From: an uncultured Bacteroides sp.
Lineage (GTDB): Bacteria; Bacteroidota; Bacteroidia; Bacteroidales; Bacteroidaceae
DNA: 64,000 nt
Reading direction: 5' to 3'
Assembly: GCF_959029255.1 (NCBI RefSeq)
Contig: NZ_CAUFUE010000008.1
Location: forward strand, 1-64,000
The translations under genes and the position numbers were made by a program. A model generated the notes under the pieces. It was not told the DNA's origin and ran no database searches. It worked only from the letters and a program-made list of their open reading frames with translations. Below are positions 25,319 to 34,986 of this stretch, in pieces; the stretch's first letter is position 1, and every line of letters begins with the position of its first letter.

Positions 25319-26487
25319 GATATTATTTCAAGGTTTTTATCTATCAACTTCTTTAAAGTTTCTACCGATGCGGAAGTTCCCAAGCCATCGGTGGGTGTAT
25401 TCATACAGTAATCTACCAGTTTGTCCACAGTGGAAGTCGCCACATGCATACGCGTATCCGAGGAAGCATAGTAAATGAAAACCGTCCCGTCTTCATCGGC
25501 AATCCACCCATTGGAGAAGAGCACATTGCTGACATCACCGATGCGTTCTTCACCTTCCGGAGCCATGAAATACCCTCCGGGAGCGGCAATCAGCTTCGTC
25601 GGATCATCAAGAGCCGTCATATACATATAGAGTACATAACGCAGTCCGGCCGCACAGGCACGTACTCCATGAGCCAGATGCAACCAGCCTTTCGGAGTCT
25701 TGATGGGATGCGGCCCCTCACCATTCTTCACCTCTTTAATCGTATGATAATAGCGGTGGTCTATAATCTTCTCTTCTTTCACCTCAGCGCATGTCATGTC
25801 GTCTACCAACGCCCAGCCGATGCCACCACCACTGCCGGTATCGATGAAACCATCTTGCGGACGGGTGTAGAGGACGTATTTTCCATCTACAAACTCAGGA
25901 TGGAGAACAACATTACGCTGCTGGCTCTTCGTCTTCAAATCGGGCAGGCGTTCCCAGTTTTTCATATCTTTGGTGCGTGCAATAGCTGCCGTTGCCGTAG
26001 CTGCTGACAAATCTCCTGCCGGCGCGTTGTCATCATGGCGTTCCGCACAAAAGATGCCATAAATCCAACCGTCTTCATGAGCTGTAAGGCGCATATCATA
26101 AATGTTTGTTGCGGGAATCAAATCCTCAGGCATCGTAATGGGATAGTCCCAGAAGCGAAAATTATCAATACCATTCGGACTCTCGGCCACAGCAAAGAAC
26201 GATTTACGGTCTGCTCCTTCCACACGTACTACCATCAGGTATTTCCCATTCCATTTGATAGCACCTGAATTCATTGCGGCATTCATGCCGATACGTTCCA
26301 TCAAATAAGGATTCGACTTCTCATCTAAATCATACCGCCAGAACACAGGAGTATGGGCTGCCGTCACCACCGGATACTTATAACGGGTAAATATACCATT
26401 TCCTCCTTCCAAAGGTAGGTTTTTTCTTGTAATCAACTCCTCATATTCCTGAAAGAGTTTTGAGACTTTGTCTTTAAAGGTTTCCAT
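25306..26487 (-). CDS. GH130 beta-1,4-mannosylglucose phosphorylase
   Basis: A 393-residue cytosolic five-bladed propeller enzyme that cleaves Man-beta-1,4-Glc with phosphate to alpha-mannose 1-phosphate and glucose. The proton-donor aspartate is Asp131 in ATNIYDMRLTAHEDG, the same number and context reported for the B. fragilis enzyme. Phosphate-site basic residues are expected in VVRVEG and HPEFVDGKYVLYTRPQ. There is no signal peptide. It lies between a GH26 mannanase (14-bp gap) and the symporter (13-bp overlap). A mannooligosaccharide phosphorylase (GH130 subfamily 2) is an alternative, but the adjacent 2-epimerase favours mannosylglucose. Confidence 0.93.
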   Translation of the reverse strand: METFKDKVSKLFQEYEELITRKNLPLEGGNGIFTRYKYPVVTAAHTPVFWRYDLDEKSNPYLMERIGMNAAMNSGAIKWNGKYLMVVRVEGADRKSFFAVAESPNGIDNFRFWDYPITMPEDLIPATNIYDMRLTAHEDGWIYGIFCAERHDDNAPAGDLSAATATAAIARTKDMKNWERLPDLKTKSQQRNVVLHPEFVDGKYVLYTRPQDGFIDTGSGGGIGWALVDDMTCAEVKEEKIIDHRYYHTIKEVKNGEGPHPIKTPKGWLHLAHGVRACAAGLRYVLYMYMTALDDPTKLIAAPGGYFMAPEGEERIGDVSNVLFSNGWIADEDGTVFIYYASSDTRMHVATSTVDKLVDYCMNTPTDGLGTSASVETLKKLIDKNLEIISWQH

Positions 26488-26501
26488 ATCTATTGTTTAT
26501 C

Positions 26502-27614
26502 TTATTTATATAAAGAATTTACATCTGCCGCAAAAAGTGTTTTCGGACTTTTGTAGAACTCCACAAAATCCCCTGCAGAAATTTGCCCCGGATAGGGAGC
26601 ATAGAAATGCGTTATTCGTTCACGGGCATTACGCCATACCAATACGTAAGCCACCGGATATTTTTCCAATGCGGGCAGCAACGTGCCGGTCCACCATTTC
26701 GGGTCAGGAATGCCTTCATAACCGACTTCGGTAACGGCTATTATTTTGTTATGTGATTTGCCGATACTATCCACAATGGCAAGTGAACGTTCGAGACCGG
26801 CAAGGAATGTATCACGGTCAAACTGATAAGTATCAAAACCAATGACATCAATCAAATCATCGCCCGGATAACGTTCCAAATACTGCGTTGTATCCTGCGG
26901 TTCTGTTCCGGGTGAATAGGCATAAAGCGCATTGTCCACTCCTTTGGACTGTAGACTGTCTACCGTCATGCGCCACAAGGCTTTATAATCTTCCGGTGTA
27001 CAAAGTTTCTCTCCCCACCAAAACCAACTGCCTGAATTCTCATGCCACGGACGAAACAGCACCGGTACTTTCACCCCTTCTGCCGTTTGCAGGGAATTGA
27101 TGAAACCGGCTACTTTATCCAGCCAACCGGCAAATTTCTCATGATTAACTCCACCCGGTAAGATGGATTGAACGACGGTCGTATCTTTCACATCCCAAGC
27201 ATCTCCTCCTGTCAACGGATTGCGTACGTGCCAGCTTAGCGAAATCATTCCACCACGTCGATATTGATTGATTATTTCTTGTCTGAGTTTATCGAAAGGT
27301 ACTTTATCCAAATTGGCTTCGCCACCCAATTCCAGTTCTCCCAAATCAAAACTGACAACCGCCGGATAATCTCCGCAAACACTTTTTACATCGGAACGGC
27401 CTTCATCACCTTCCCAACCGATACCATAAACGGTATCGTCATGATGACCGAACATGATGCCACGGGATGATACTTTTTTAAGATTGGTAAGGAGATTTTC
27501 GGTCTCGGCAGTACGCTTGGACAATGTTTCATTCATCGATGTTTTTTGTGTCTGGCCACATGCAATGAGGGTTTCTAAAGCCAACACTATTGCTGATAGT
27601 TTAAAAAGTTTCAT
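26502..27614 (-). CDS. GH26 beta-mannanase lipoprotein (ManA-like)
   Basis: This 370-residue lipoprotein has its lipid Cys in LIACG (residue 19), followed by a GH26 (beta/alpha)8 barrel. The acid/base is Glu192 in LFRPWHENSG and the nucleophile is Glu296 in IIAVTEVGYEG; GHHDDTVYG (56-64) near the start is typical of mannobiose-forming GH26. In the matching B. fragilis operon this enzyme releases mannobiose from mannan. It is first in its four-gene operon and has its own regulated promoter with the shared operator. It probably acts in the periplasm or at the surface, supplying the symporter. Confidence 0.93.
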   Translation of the reverse strand: MKLFKLSAIVLALETLIACGQTQKTSMNETLSKRTAETENLLTNLKKVSSRGIMFGHHDDTVYGIGWEGDEGRSDVKSVCGDYPAVVSFDLGELELGGEANLDKVPFDKLRQEIINQYRRGGMISLSWHVRNPLTGGDAWDVKDTTVVQSILPGGVNHEKFAGWLDKVAGFINSLQTAEGVKVPVLFRPWHENSGSWFWWGEKLCTPEDYKALWRMTVDSLQSKGVDNALYAYSPGTEPQDTTQYLERYPGDDLIDVIGFDTYQFDRDTFLAGLERSLAIVDSIGKSHNKIIAVTEVGYEGIPDPKWWTGTLLPALEKYPVAYVLVWRNARERITHFYAPYPGQISAGDFVEFYKSPKTLFAADVNSLYK

Positions 27615-27648
27615 AATATAATTATATAGGTTCTATTTTGTCACTCCG

Positions 27649-27693
27649 CAAATGTAGCAGATTAACAATAAACTTACTGATACTATTTTATCA
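27649..27693 (-). promoter_or_regulatory. Regulated promoter of the GH26-GH130-MFS-epimerase operon
   Basis: Read on the minus strand, the -7 box TACATTTG (plus-strand CAAATGTA, 27649-27656) is preceded, 21 bp upstream, by the operator TGATACTATTTTATCA (plus strand, 27678-27693). No good -33 TTTG is present, as expected for an activator-dependent promoter. The operator arms TGATA/TATCA form a dyad. The same arrangement is found at three other PUL promoters. Confidence 0.7.
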
Positions 27694-27772
27694 CTTTCTC
27701 ACCTAAATAGAGGAGAAAGGGACCTTACCTGATTATGATAAAGCCCCTTCACTAGATAAGACTTACTATAAG

Positions 27773-29470
27773 TTATTTCAAATCTACTTGGTCGCGAGTA
27801 ATCACATAATCCTGACTCATAACATCCTTCCACCAGGCTTCATCGGCATGAACTACAGTATTGCCCTCATCATCCGTTCCGTCATACCATGGCATAAACC
27901 AACCCCAGCGCGCTCCTGCCGCCCATTGCTCTGATATTTTACCAACAGTGCCACATTCACTCAACTCAACCATCTTGTTTCCATAAGTGGCGGAAATGGC
28001 AGCAAATTGTGAGACACAGTTTTCTGTATCTTCCTTATAAATATCTCGCCCGATAATATCCACATATTGATCACCCGGATACCACTCATCGTCACCAGTC
28101 TCAGTGGTCCAAACCCAAATGAGATTATCCAAGTCCTGAGCTTTAAAGTAGTTGAACATAGCAATCCACAAGGCTTTATGACTGGCAGCATCTTTACCCC
28201 ACCAGAACCATTTACCGGCAGCTTCGTGGAAAGGTCTCCACAGTACAGGAATATCGGCATCCTTCAACAATTTCAAATAACCGGCTACATTAGCCAGGTC
28301 TTGCATGAAGAATTTGTTTTCCCAAGTACCCTCTGTCAAAGCATTTGCAGCATCAAATTCGGTCTCATTCATATAAAAAGCATATCCGGTATCCAAATCA
28401 GGAATAGAAGTGATTCCTTCACCTTCCAGATAAACGCCTGTAGCCGTATAGCTATGTCCACTTATAATTAAACCGTTTTCCTTCAACACCGTCAATATTT
28501 CTTCCGTAACAGGTAGAATATAGTCTCCGTCAATATTAAAATATTCATATTCGGAGGTAATACCTGTCCATGTGCCGCCGTTTTTGAAAGAACCTTGCGC
28601 TCCCTCAGCGACATCCTTTACGGCTACACGTACCACATCACCAACTTTAGCAGTAGCAAAGATGGCTTTAGCCGCATCATCATTCATTTGAACAGACTTG
28701 CTCCAGTCCGATTCCATTGTCTGCTCACCGCTCCACAGCGTGATGTAGTCAGCCGGTGCTTGCTTGGGCACATTCCAATGCCACATGCACGATACGATAC
28801 CATTATTGTCAGCCCACTCCTTTACGGGAGTGATGTCACCGTAATTTATCCAATCGGCGCCTGCCACCGACCATGCCAAGTGGCCGTAATCGAAAGTATT
28901 GATAGCGGGATACTTGCCCGTCCATTGATATACACGTTCGGACATTTCCGTATTCCATGACTCTTTTGCCATCATGGCGGAAAGGGTTTTCTTTTCATAA
29001 TTAGCTAGCAGGTAACTATAAAGTTTCATAGCCTTTGCAGAAGTAGCCATTACCGGTGTTTTATCCAAAGCAACAGTAGTAAATTGAAGAGATACTGCCG
29101 GAGCCGGCATTTTGTTTGGTCCCAACACTACACCTTCGGGAATGGAAAGTGTACATACAGTTTCACGTGTGGTTACTTCCACTTTCAATGTCAACACATT
29201 ACTCGATCCAAACACATCGGCGCTAACAAGCTTGCCACCGGTGAACGAAATCCGCTCCAAATCTTTTGTAGCAAAAAACACATTCTTGTCATACTTCAAC
29301 TCTATGGTGATTTCACCTCTTTTCACTTTGGAGGCATTCGCTTCCGGAGTGGTGGACACCAATACCGGTGCCTCCACTTCGGGAATATTATGTTCGACGT
29401 CCGTGTCGCAAGCGGCAAAAGAGAACATTGCCGCAAGCAAAAGCGTCCATTTGATATTTATCTTTTTCAT
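27773..29470 (-). CDS. GH26 lipoprotein mannanase with a domain inserted in the barrel
   Basis: A 565-residue surface-type lipoprotein (FAACD, Cys21; acidic residues follow). Residues about 30-135 form an Ig-like beta domain (SwpA/Big_5 style). The GH26 barrel begins about 145 and holds the acid/base Glu416 (LWRPFHEAAG) and nucleophile Glu505 (VELSECG). Between the barrel parts lies an extra beta-rich domain (about 250-370) with EYEYFNIDGDYILPVTEEIL and LIISGHSYTATGVYLEG, which resembles the C-terminal repeats of the adjacent 786/788-aa glycan-binding protein. It therefore looks like an endo-mannanase with an intercalated carbohydrate-binding domain. It is last in the SusC operon. Confidence 0.87.
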   Translation of the reverse strand: MKKINIKWTLLLAAMFSFAACDTDVEHNIPEVEAPVLVSTTPEANASKVKRGEITIELKYDKNVFFATKDLERISFTGGKLVSADVFGSSNVLTLKVEVTTRETVCTLSIPEGVVLGPNKMPAPAVSLQFTTVALDKTPVMATSAKAMKLYSYLLANYEKKTLSAMMAKESWNTEMSERVYQWTGKYPAINTFDYGHLAWSVAGADWINYGDITPVKEWADNNGIVSCMWHWNVPKQAPADYITLWSGEQTMESDWSKSVQMNDDAAKAIFATAKVGDVVRVAVKDVAEGAQGSFKNGGTWTGITSEYEYFNIDGDYILPVTEEILTVLKENGLIISGHSYTATGVYLEGEGITSIPDLDTGYAFYMNETEFDAANALTEGTWENKFFMQDLANVAGYLKLLKDADIPVLWRPFHEAAGKWFWWGKDAASHKALWIAMFNYFKAQDLDNLIWVWTTETGDDEWYPGDQYVDIIGRDIYKEDTENCVSQFAAISATYGNKMVELSECGTVGKISEQWAAGARWGWFMPWYDGTDDEGNTVVHADEAWWKDVMSQDYVITRDQVDLK

Positions 29471-29490
29471 ACTCTATGCTATTATTCAAT

Positions 29491-31857
29491 TTATTCAATG
29501 GTAATTTTCGTAATCGTACAATCAGTGCCTTGTATAATAAAGCTGTAGCCCCAATCGGTCAATGTAGTCAATTTGGTTGCCAAATCGGCATCCGCCAGCA
29601 ATGTAATGACGCCATTACTATCAGGAACAATTTCATTACCCTCAAATAATGCCCCCCAATGTCCATCGAATAATTTAATTTTGGGATCTCCTCCATAAAC
29701 ATTAAAATAGAGCCTTAAAGTCATACCAACTTCCAAACCAGCATCAACAAACATGGAGTTCGGCTTCATCTCATGATTTACACTCCAAGCTGCCATATCC
29801 AGACTTCCTTTCCACACCGTAGTTTCCAAGGAAATTTTATACCACACCGCTACTTTATTGACGATACATCCTTCACCTTGAATCACAAGGCCGGTGTCAC
29901 TCCACCCATCAGATGTATTCATAACCTGATCATAAAGTTCTTGAGTCACATCTACTTCAACAATAGAAGGACATTCATCCGCATTATATTTTAACGTGGT
30001 AAATTCGCCCCAGTTTGCATTATTAATTTTAATTTGCGTATAGGCATAGGCTTTCACATAGAAACGCAATTTGGCACCTACGGCAAAACCGGCTTTTGTT
30101 AAATCCGCTTTATAAAGGCGGAATGCACCACCGTCGTCCTCACCAGCCCAAGAACCAAGATCACGCATCTCATCCATCACTACATTCTCTATCTCACTGG
30201 CAGGAATAAAGTTAATTGTATATTCAATAGAACCATTGGCGGAAATCAACTTCATCTTGCTGCCTTTCCCTGCCGTTTGAGGAATATTCACAAATAAATC
30301 CCCATTAGGCGTAAGAATGTATTGCACTTTTGTTCCATTTATCTGAACTTCAACAAGTTTATCTCCATTTTCAGCTTTAAGCTGAAGTACCTCTCCTCCC
30401 TTCAGTTCTTCATCTTCACCGGGAAGTGTCGGGATATAACAGAACTCAGGAGCATTAATAGTCAAACTACCCGTTTCTACCGTTTCTCCATTACCCATTA
30501 CCAAAGTCAATACACCCGATTCCGTACCCATTGTAGGCATACTTACAGTCAGTTCGGTAGCCGAAACGGGAGTGACCTTCACTTCTGCACCACCAGTATA
30601 AATCACCTTGGTAACCAAATCGAGATTTTTTCCTTGAATGATAACGTCACTACCCAAAGAAACCGCATCATTGGCAAACGACATAAATTCCGGTTTCAGC
30701 GTAGTAATGGCTACGGGAACAGAAGCACCGCTGGCAGTATTCAATAACAAATCACCACTCACAGCAGACTCCGGCATCATTACCTTTACTTCAGTAACAC
30801 TTTTTGAAACCGGTTCTACCGGTTCTTCCACACCCGGGAATGTCATTGTAGTTACGAGTTCCATGTTTATACCAGTCAAAGTAATTTCGCTTCCTCCACG
30901 AAGGTCTGTTGCCGGAGTTGCTACAACATCGGCAGGAAGCGCCATACCTATATTGGCAATAGCCACAGGAACACCCGAAGCCGGTACCATTACAATCGCA
31001 CCATCAGAAGTGTTCTCCGGTAAGGTAAAGCTCAATTTATATCTCTTTCCGTTACTTTTAGCCTCGGCAGCCGCTGCAATCTCTTCAACCGTAAATTCCA
31101 CTTCATCACCATTGGGCATCAATACCTTTTTTACCAAATCAAAATCTTCACCTTCAATCGTTATTACATCACCCGGTTTCTTTGCGGTCAAGTCAAGAGG
31201 AGCCTCCACGGAAGGCAAGATTATATTTAAGCCCGACACATGAATCAGGTTACGCATAGCATCCTTATTTTCAGAAGTGGCATCAGCCAAAGTTACCTCA
31301 CCCGTCCTTGCTTCCATTGGAACTCTCACTTGAATTTCCTGACGTGAATGCACTATGAAATCGTCCTCGCCTACCGGCAAATCTTCAAAAAAGATTATCT
31401 CTTTGATAAGATTCAAATATTCGCCTTTAAATATAAGAACTTCACCCGGTTTCACCGAATTAGGTGTAATTGTCTCTACACCGATGGGTTCTGTATAAGT
31501 AAGTCTGGTTTTTGTAGTAATTTCTCCAACGGGTGTTTTCAGGATAACATATCCCACTTCAGCAGTTTGGGGAACAGTTACACGTATCTCGTTCGTACTA
31601 ACCACTTTTATCTCCGTAATCTCCCCGCAACCAGGAATATCCACGGATTGCACTTTGTCCATTCCACTACCCAAGAAACGAAGTTCACCACCACGAGCCA
31701 CAGGACTGGGACCAAACACATTTAAATTGATACCCCCTCTATACTGATTGGTATCTTCTTCATCTCCATTGTCGCAAGCCGAAAATGACAAACAACCCAA
31801 GAGCATAAGGCACATCATCCAAAGTACCGAAAATTTATATGTATTGTTCATAATCAT
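29491..31857 (-). CDS. Surface glycan-binding lipoprotein with IPT/TIG repeats
   Basis: This 788-residue protein (786 if the second ATG at 31851 is used) has a lipoprotein signal (LSFSAC). About six IPT/TIG immunoglobulin-like domains follow in a row (roughly 45-550), each with the pattern GGEL...G..L..V..V......I.V..P. Two homologous C-terminal beta-sandwich units (about 560-675 and 680-788) end in TGLVIQGEGCIVNKVAVW and SFIIQGTDCTITKITIE; these are probably the glycan-binding heads. It sits between the shorter surface glycan-binding protein and GH26 in the SusC/SusD operon. No catalytic residues are seen. The long stalk would hold the binding units away from the membrane. Confidence 0.85.
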   Translation of the reverse strand: MIMNNTYKFSVLWMMCLMLLGCLSFSACDNGDEEDTNQYRGGINLNVFGPSPVARGGELRFLGSGMDKVQSVDIPGCGEITEIKVVSTNEIRVTVPQTAEVGYVILKTPVGEITTKTRLTYTEPIGVETITPNSVKPGEVLIFKGEYLNLIKEIIFFEDLPVGEDDFIVHSRQEIQVRVPMEARTGEVTLADATSENKDAMRNLIHVSGLNIILPSVEAPLDLTAKKPGDVITIEGEDFDLVKKVLMPNGDEVEFTVEEIAAAAEAKSNGKRYKLSFTLPENTSDGAIVMVPASGVPVAIANIGMALPADVVATPATDLRGGSEITLTGINMELVTTMTFPGVEEPVEPVSKSVTEVKVMMPESAVSGDLLLNTASGASVPVAITTLKPEFMSFANDAVSLGSDVIIQGKNLDLVTKVIYTGGAEVKVTPVSATELTVSMPTMGTESGVLTLVMGNGETVETGSLTINAPEFCYIPTLPGEDEELKGGEVLQLKAENGDKLVEVQINGTKVQYILTPNGDLFVNIPQTAGKGSKMKLISANGSIEYTINFIPASEIENVVMDEMRDLGSWAGEDDGGAFRLYKADLTKAGFAVGAKLRFYVKAYAYTQIKINNANWGEFTTLKYNADECPSIVEVDVTQELYDQVMNTSDGWSDTGLVIQGEGCIVNKVAVWYKISLETTVWKGSLDMAAWSVNHEMKPNSMFVDAGLEVGMTLRLYFNVYGGDPKIKLFDGHWGALFEGNEIVPDSNGVITLLADADLATKLTTLTDWGYSFIIQGTDCTITKITIE

Positions 31858-31872
31858 ATTTATCTTTAAAGG

Positions 31873-33219
31873 TTATTTATTGGGAACCACACGGATATTG
31901 TCTATCTTAAAGATAGGTGTACATTCCGTACCTTCCATTCCACCACCTACTACAAAAATAGTCAGACTGGCAAAATCGTCGGGAGAATCAGGCAAAGTTT
32001 CGGCAGCGGTACCTTTCCAACTAAGATTAAAGCTGGAAATAGGTATGGTCACCGTTACCCACTTGTCACCGGTATCATAAGAACCGGTATCCATCCATGG
32101 TCGATAGAGTGCACGTCCGTATGAGCCCAGGTTTTCTTCATTGTTAAAGACTTTGGCATTGGCTCCGGCCACCACATCATATCCTTCTATCGGATTGCCA
32201 CTATACGTTACTTTATCATAGCCCTCAAAACAAATCTGCATGGCACCCGCACTCCAGGGATTGGAAGAAGGTATATACAATTCAAACTTCAAAGCCATAT
32301 CGGCAAAATCGGTAAAGTCAACCAAGTTATGCAATGCGATGCCATCACCCGAAGTCACATTCTGCGGAGTATCCCATGAACCACACCAATATTCAAACGC
32401 AAAGTTACTATCATCCCAACCACCATCGGAGGTCATCTTGGCTGTACCATTGCCCAACTGAATAAAGTTACCCATAAGCGAAGTTTCATCCGACAAGACA
32501 TCTCTGGAATGCCATCCATGATTTCCAAGGCCAGTCTTTCCGTCGAAATCGAACATTATTCCTCGTGAATCAAGATAATGGAAGGTTGAAACGCTTTCAC
32601 CGTAAATAGAAGTTATGCGAATAACACCTTCCGTTGTACATTCCGGCATTTTGAAAGTAATGGTACTGTTTGTCAACTTTGTAAATTCCGTAATAGTCTT
32701 CCCGTCAGGAAGTATCACGGTAAGTGGCACATTAGGATCATCTATAAAATAGTTTCCGTAGAGCGTTACCTCACTACCCGGAATGGCATATTCACAGGAC
32801 ATGGAAGATATTAATGGTTTCGGCACTATCACATGAAAGTCATACTTTACCGTGTCCTTAGCAGCGGTTATCATATAAATCTTATCACTCACTTCTTCCG
32901 GAATGTTGTCAGGTATCTGAACCAACATGGTATGGGAAGTGATATAACTGGTGTTCAACTGTGCTTTCTGATCGTTGAAATAAAGTTCCTTGATACTTGT
33001 AAGGTTATTACCTACAAGACAAATGATAGACTTCAAGTTCGCTTCTACAATAAGCGAATCTGCCTGTGACAAATAAGGCATACGTATATAGTTCACTGTG
33101 GGTACTCCCCCGGTCAGTTCAAATTTGTCAGGCTGGTCTTCACATGAAGCAAACATTCCGGCAATCAATAGTAAAGTTACCGCCAACCCCCTAAAACATG
33201 TATCTATTTTCATATTCAT
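31873..33219 (-). CDS. Surface glycan-binding protein (SGBP-B type)
   Basis: A 448-residue lipoprotein (MFASCED) with two IPT/TIG-like domains (about 40-125 and 130-212) and a C-terminal glycan-binding domain (about 213-448). The last domain opens with GIMFDFDGKTGLGNHGW and has many aromatic residues (FAFEYWCGSWDTPQN, SNPWSAGAMQICF) suited to stacking on sugar rings. This is the architecture of SGBP-B proteins that follow SusD in xyloglucan and mannan loci. It is 14 bp downstream of susD, so it is co-transcribed. The ligand is inferred to be (gluco)mannan. Confidence 0.9.
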   Translation of the reverse strand: MNMKIDTCFRGLAVTLLLIAGMFASCEDQPDKFELTGGVPTVNYIRMPYLSQADSLIVEANLKSIICLVGNNLTSIKELYFNDQKAQLNTSYITSHTMLVQIPDNIPEEVSDKIYMITAAKDTVKYDFHVIVPKPLISSMSCEYAIPGSEVTLYGNYFIDDPNVPLTVILPDGKTITEFTKLTNSTITFKMPECTTEGVIRITSIYGESVSTFHYLDSRGIMFDFDGKTGLGNHGWHSRDVLSDETSLMGNFIQLGNGTAKMTSDGGWDDSNFAFEYWCGSWDTPQNVTSGDGIALHNLVDFTDFADMALKFELYIPSSNPWSAGAMQICFEGYDKVTYSGNPIEGYDVVAGANAKVFNNEENLGSYGRALYRPWMDTGSYDTGDKWVTVTIPISSFNLSWKGTAAETLPDSPDDFASLTIFVVGGGMEGTECTPIFKIDNIRVVPNK

Positions 33220-33233
33220 TACTGTTTAACTGA

Positions 33234-34967
33234 TTAATAAGCAAACTCCGTTCTTACGTCCACATGTTGCGCTTCTTCAAGCAAATGAGGATTGTAGACC
33301 ACATCTTCGTCAGGGAAAGGAAGTTTGAAGATAGACTCCGTCACATTGGGTTTCGGTGTATTAGTCTCGTAATACATGGTAGTTTCATCTACATTCCATA
33401 CCCCATTGGTATAATATTCTTTATAAAGGTCAGGCAAACCGTAATATCCATTACGCCGCTGTCCTTTAATGATATTCATGGCTTTGTTCACATCGTAATA
33501 AGACATACGTACAAGGTCGAACCAGTAATCACCTTCAAAAGCCAACTCCAGACGACGTTCCTTCAGCACCTCGTCAAGTGTAATAGCAGCAGGTTTTTCA
33601 TCGCCCGGCACAGCACGGTGGTGAACCGCATAGAAAGCATCAATAGCACTTGCGTCCGTAGTAGAAGTATTATTACCAATCATTGCCTCGGCATATACCA
33701 AATAAACATCAGCCAAACGAAGTACGTGAGTACTCAACGAGCTACACTGCTTACCTGGACTGATACCGAACGTCTTGATATGATCGTTTGTATTTCCATA
33801 CAAATGTTTGGCGATATTGGCACCAGTACCCGATTGTAAACCATCATTGGATCCCGGTGCATACTCCTTGTCATAAAGGAACTTCAAATAGTCGAAGCCA
33901 CCTTTATCTTGCCACCATTGGTCATACTTGTCACCTGCCATCATCATAGTAGCCTTACGACGCGCATCACTCACATCACGTCCCGCAGTAGGGTTGTCAA
34001 GCGGAGAAATATTGAATGCATCCTGTAAGTCTGTGGAAGGTGCAGTCCAGTCACCCCAACATTGATATATTTCAAAACCGTTCATAGCCAGTTCTGAAGT
34101 CAGACAGTTACCACAAGTATAATTGTTCTGTTCGGCAGTCCACCGCCATCCAAACAAACTCTCGTCGCAGAAATCGTTTTCTCCTTTAAATATATCCTCG
34201 TATTTATCCATCAATTTCTTACCCGAATTATCAATGACATCTTTCGCGTATTCTGCGGCCTTATTCAAGTCATTGGCATCGCGCTGTCCGTTGCCATTGG
34301 CATTGATACCCGACTTCGCAAGATACACTTTAGCAAGCAGTCCTTTTGCAGCCCATCTGTCTATTCGTCCGGGGTCATTTTTCTCAGGAAGCAGACCTAT
34401 CGCATTCTCCAAAGTCATGATTATATATTCATAGACATCAGCAGCTTTTACTTTATATTTTTCATTGTAATTTCCCGCTGCAATTTCAGCACTGTTGTCA
34501 TGCACAATAGGCACTTCACCGAAAATACGCACCAAATAAAAGTAAGCCATCGCTTTCCATGCCAGACATTCGCCCATAGCTGCATTTTTCACACTTTCCG
34601 AAGCATTGGCCGTTTTCAAACGATTATAGATAGTATTGGCCTGTGCATTGACAGCCCACAACGATTTAGAAGTACTTTTTATGTCCTCATCACTTCCATT
34701 CACCGTAAAGTTGGCGTATGGGCTTCCGCCTAAAAGTAAATTGCCCGACAACGCTTCTGGAATTTTGTAATACCCACGGCTTAAAAAATCATACCATGGT
34801 GAGTTATAAAGGGTATTGACACTTACTTTAGTCTGAGCATCATTCTGAAAGTAGTTGCCATCATTGTAACTGTCTTCATTAGGCTTATTAAGAAAATCTT
34901 CGCACGATGTAAAGGATAATCCCAACATCGTTCCGATTGCTATATATTTAAGTTTTAATACTTTCAT
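33234..34967 (-). CDS. SusD-like nutrient-binding lipoprotein
   Basis: A 577-residue outer-membrane lipoprotein with signal end FTSCEDFLNKP (Cys22) and the usual SusD TPR-like helical scaffold. Typical segments are AMGECLAWKAMAYFYLVRIFGEVP (about 128-152), RWAAKGLLAKVYL (about 205-217) and a C-terminal ELAFEGDYWFDLVRM motif. It forms the hinged lid of the SusC transporter and binds the oligosaccharide. It follows susC by 19 bp in the same operon. Specificity for mannan or glucomannan is inferred from the enzymes around it. Confidence 0.96.
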   Translation of the reverse strand: MKVLKLKYIAIGTMLGLSFTSCEDFLNKPNEDSYNDGNYFQNDAQTKVSVNTLYNSPWYDFLSRGYYKIPEALSGNLLLGGSPYANFTVNGSDEDIKSTSKSLWAVNAQANTIYNRLKTANASESVKNAAMGECLAWKAMAYFYLVRIFGEVPIVHDNSAEIAAGNYNEKYKVKAADVYEYIIMTLENAIGLLPEKNDPGRIDRWAAKGLLAKVYLAKSGINANGNGQRDANDLNKAAEYAKDVIDNSGKKLMDKYEDIFKGENDFCDESLFGWRWTAEQNNYTCGNCLTSELAMNGFEIYQCWGDWTAPSTDLQDAFNISPLDNPTAGRDVSDARRKATMMMAGDKYDQWWQDKGGFDYLKFLYDKEYAPGSNDGLQSGTGANIAKHLYGNTNDHIKTFGISPGKQCSSLSTHVLRLADVYLVYAEAMIGNNTSTTDASAIDAFYAVHHRAVPGDEKPAAITLDEVLKERRLELAFEGDYWFDLVRMSYYDVNKAMNIIKGQRRNGYYGLPDLYKEYYTNGVWNVDETTMYYETNTPKPNVTESIFKLPFPDEDVVYNPHLLEEAQHVDVRTEFAY

Positions 34968-34986
34968 GTGTATTCTATTTAATAGA

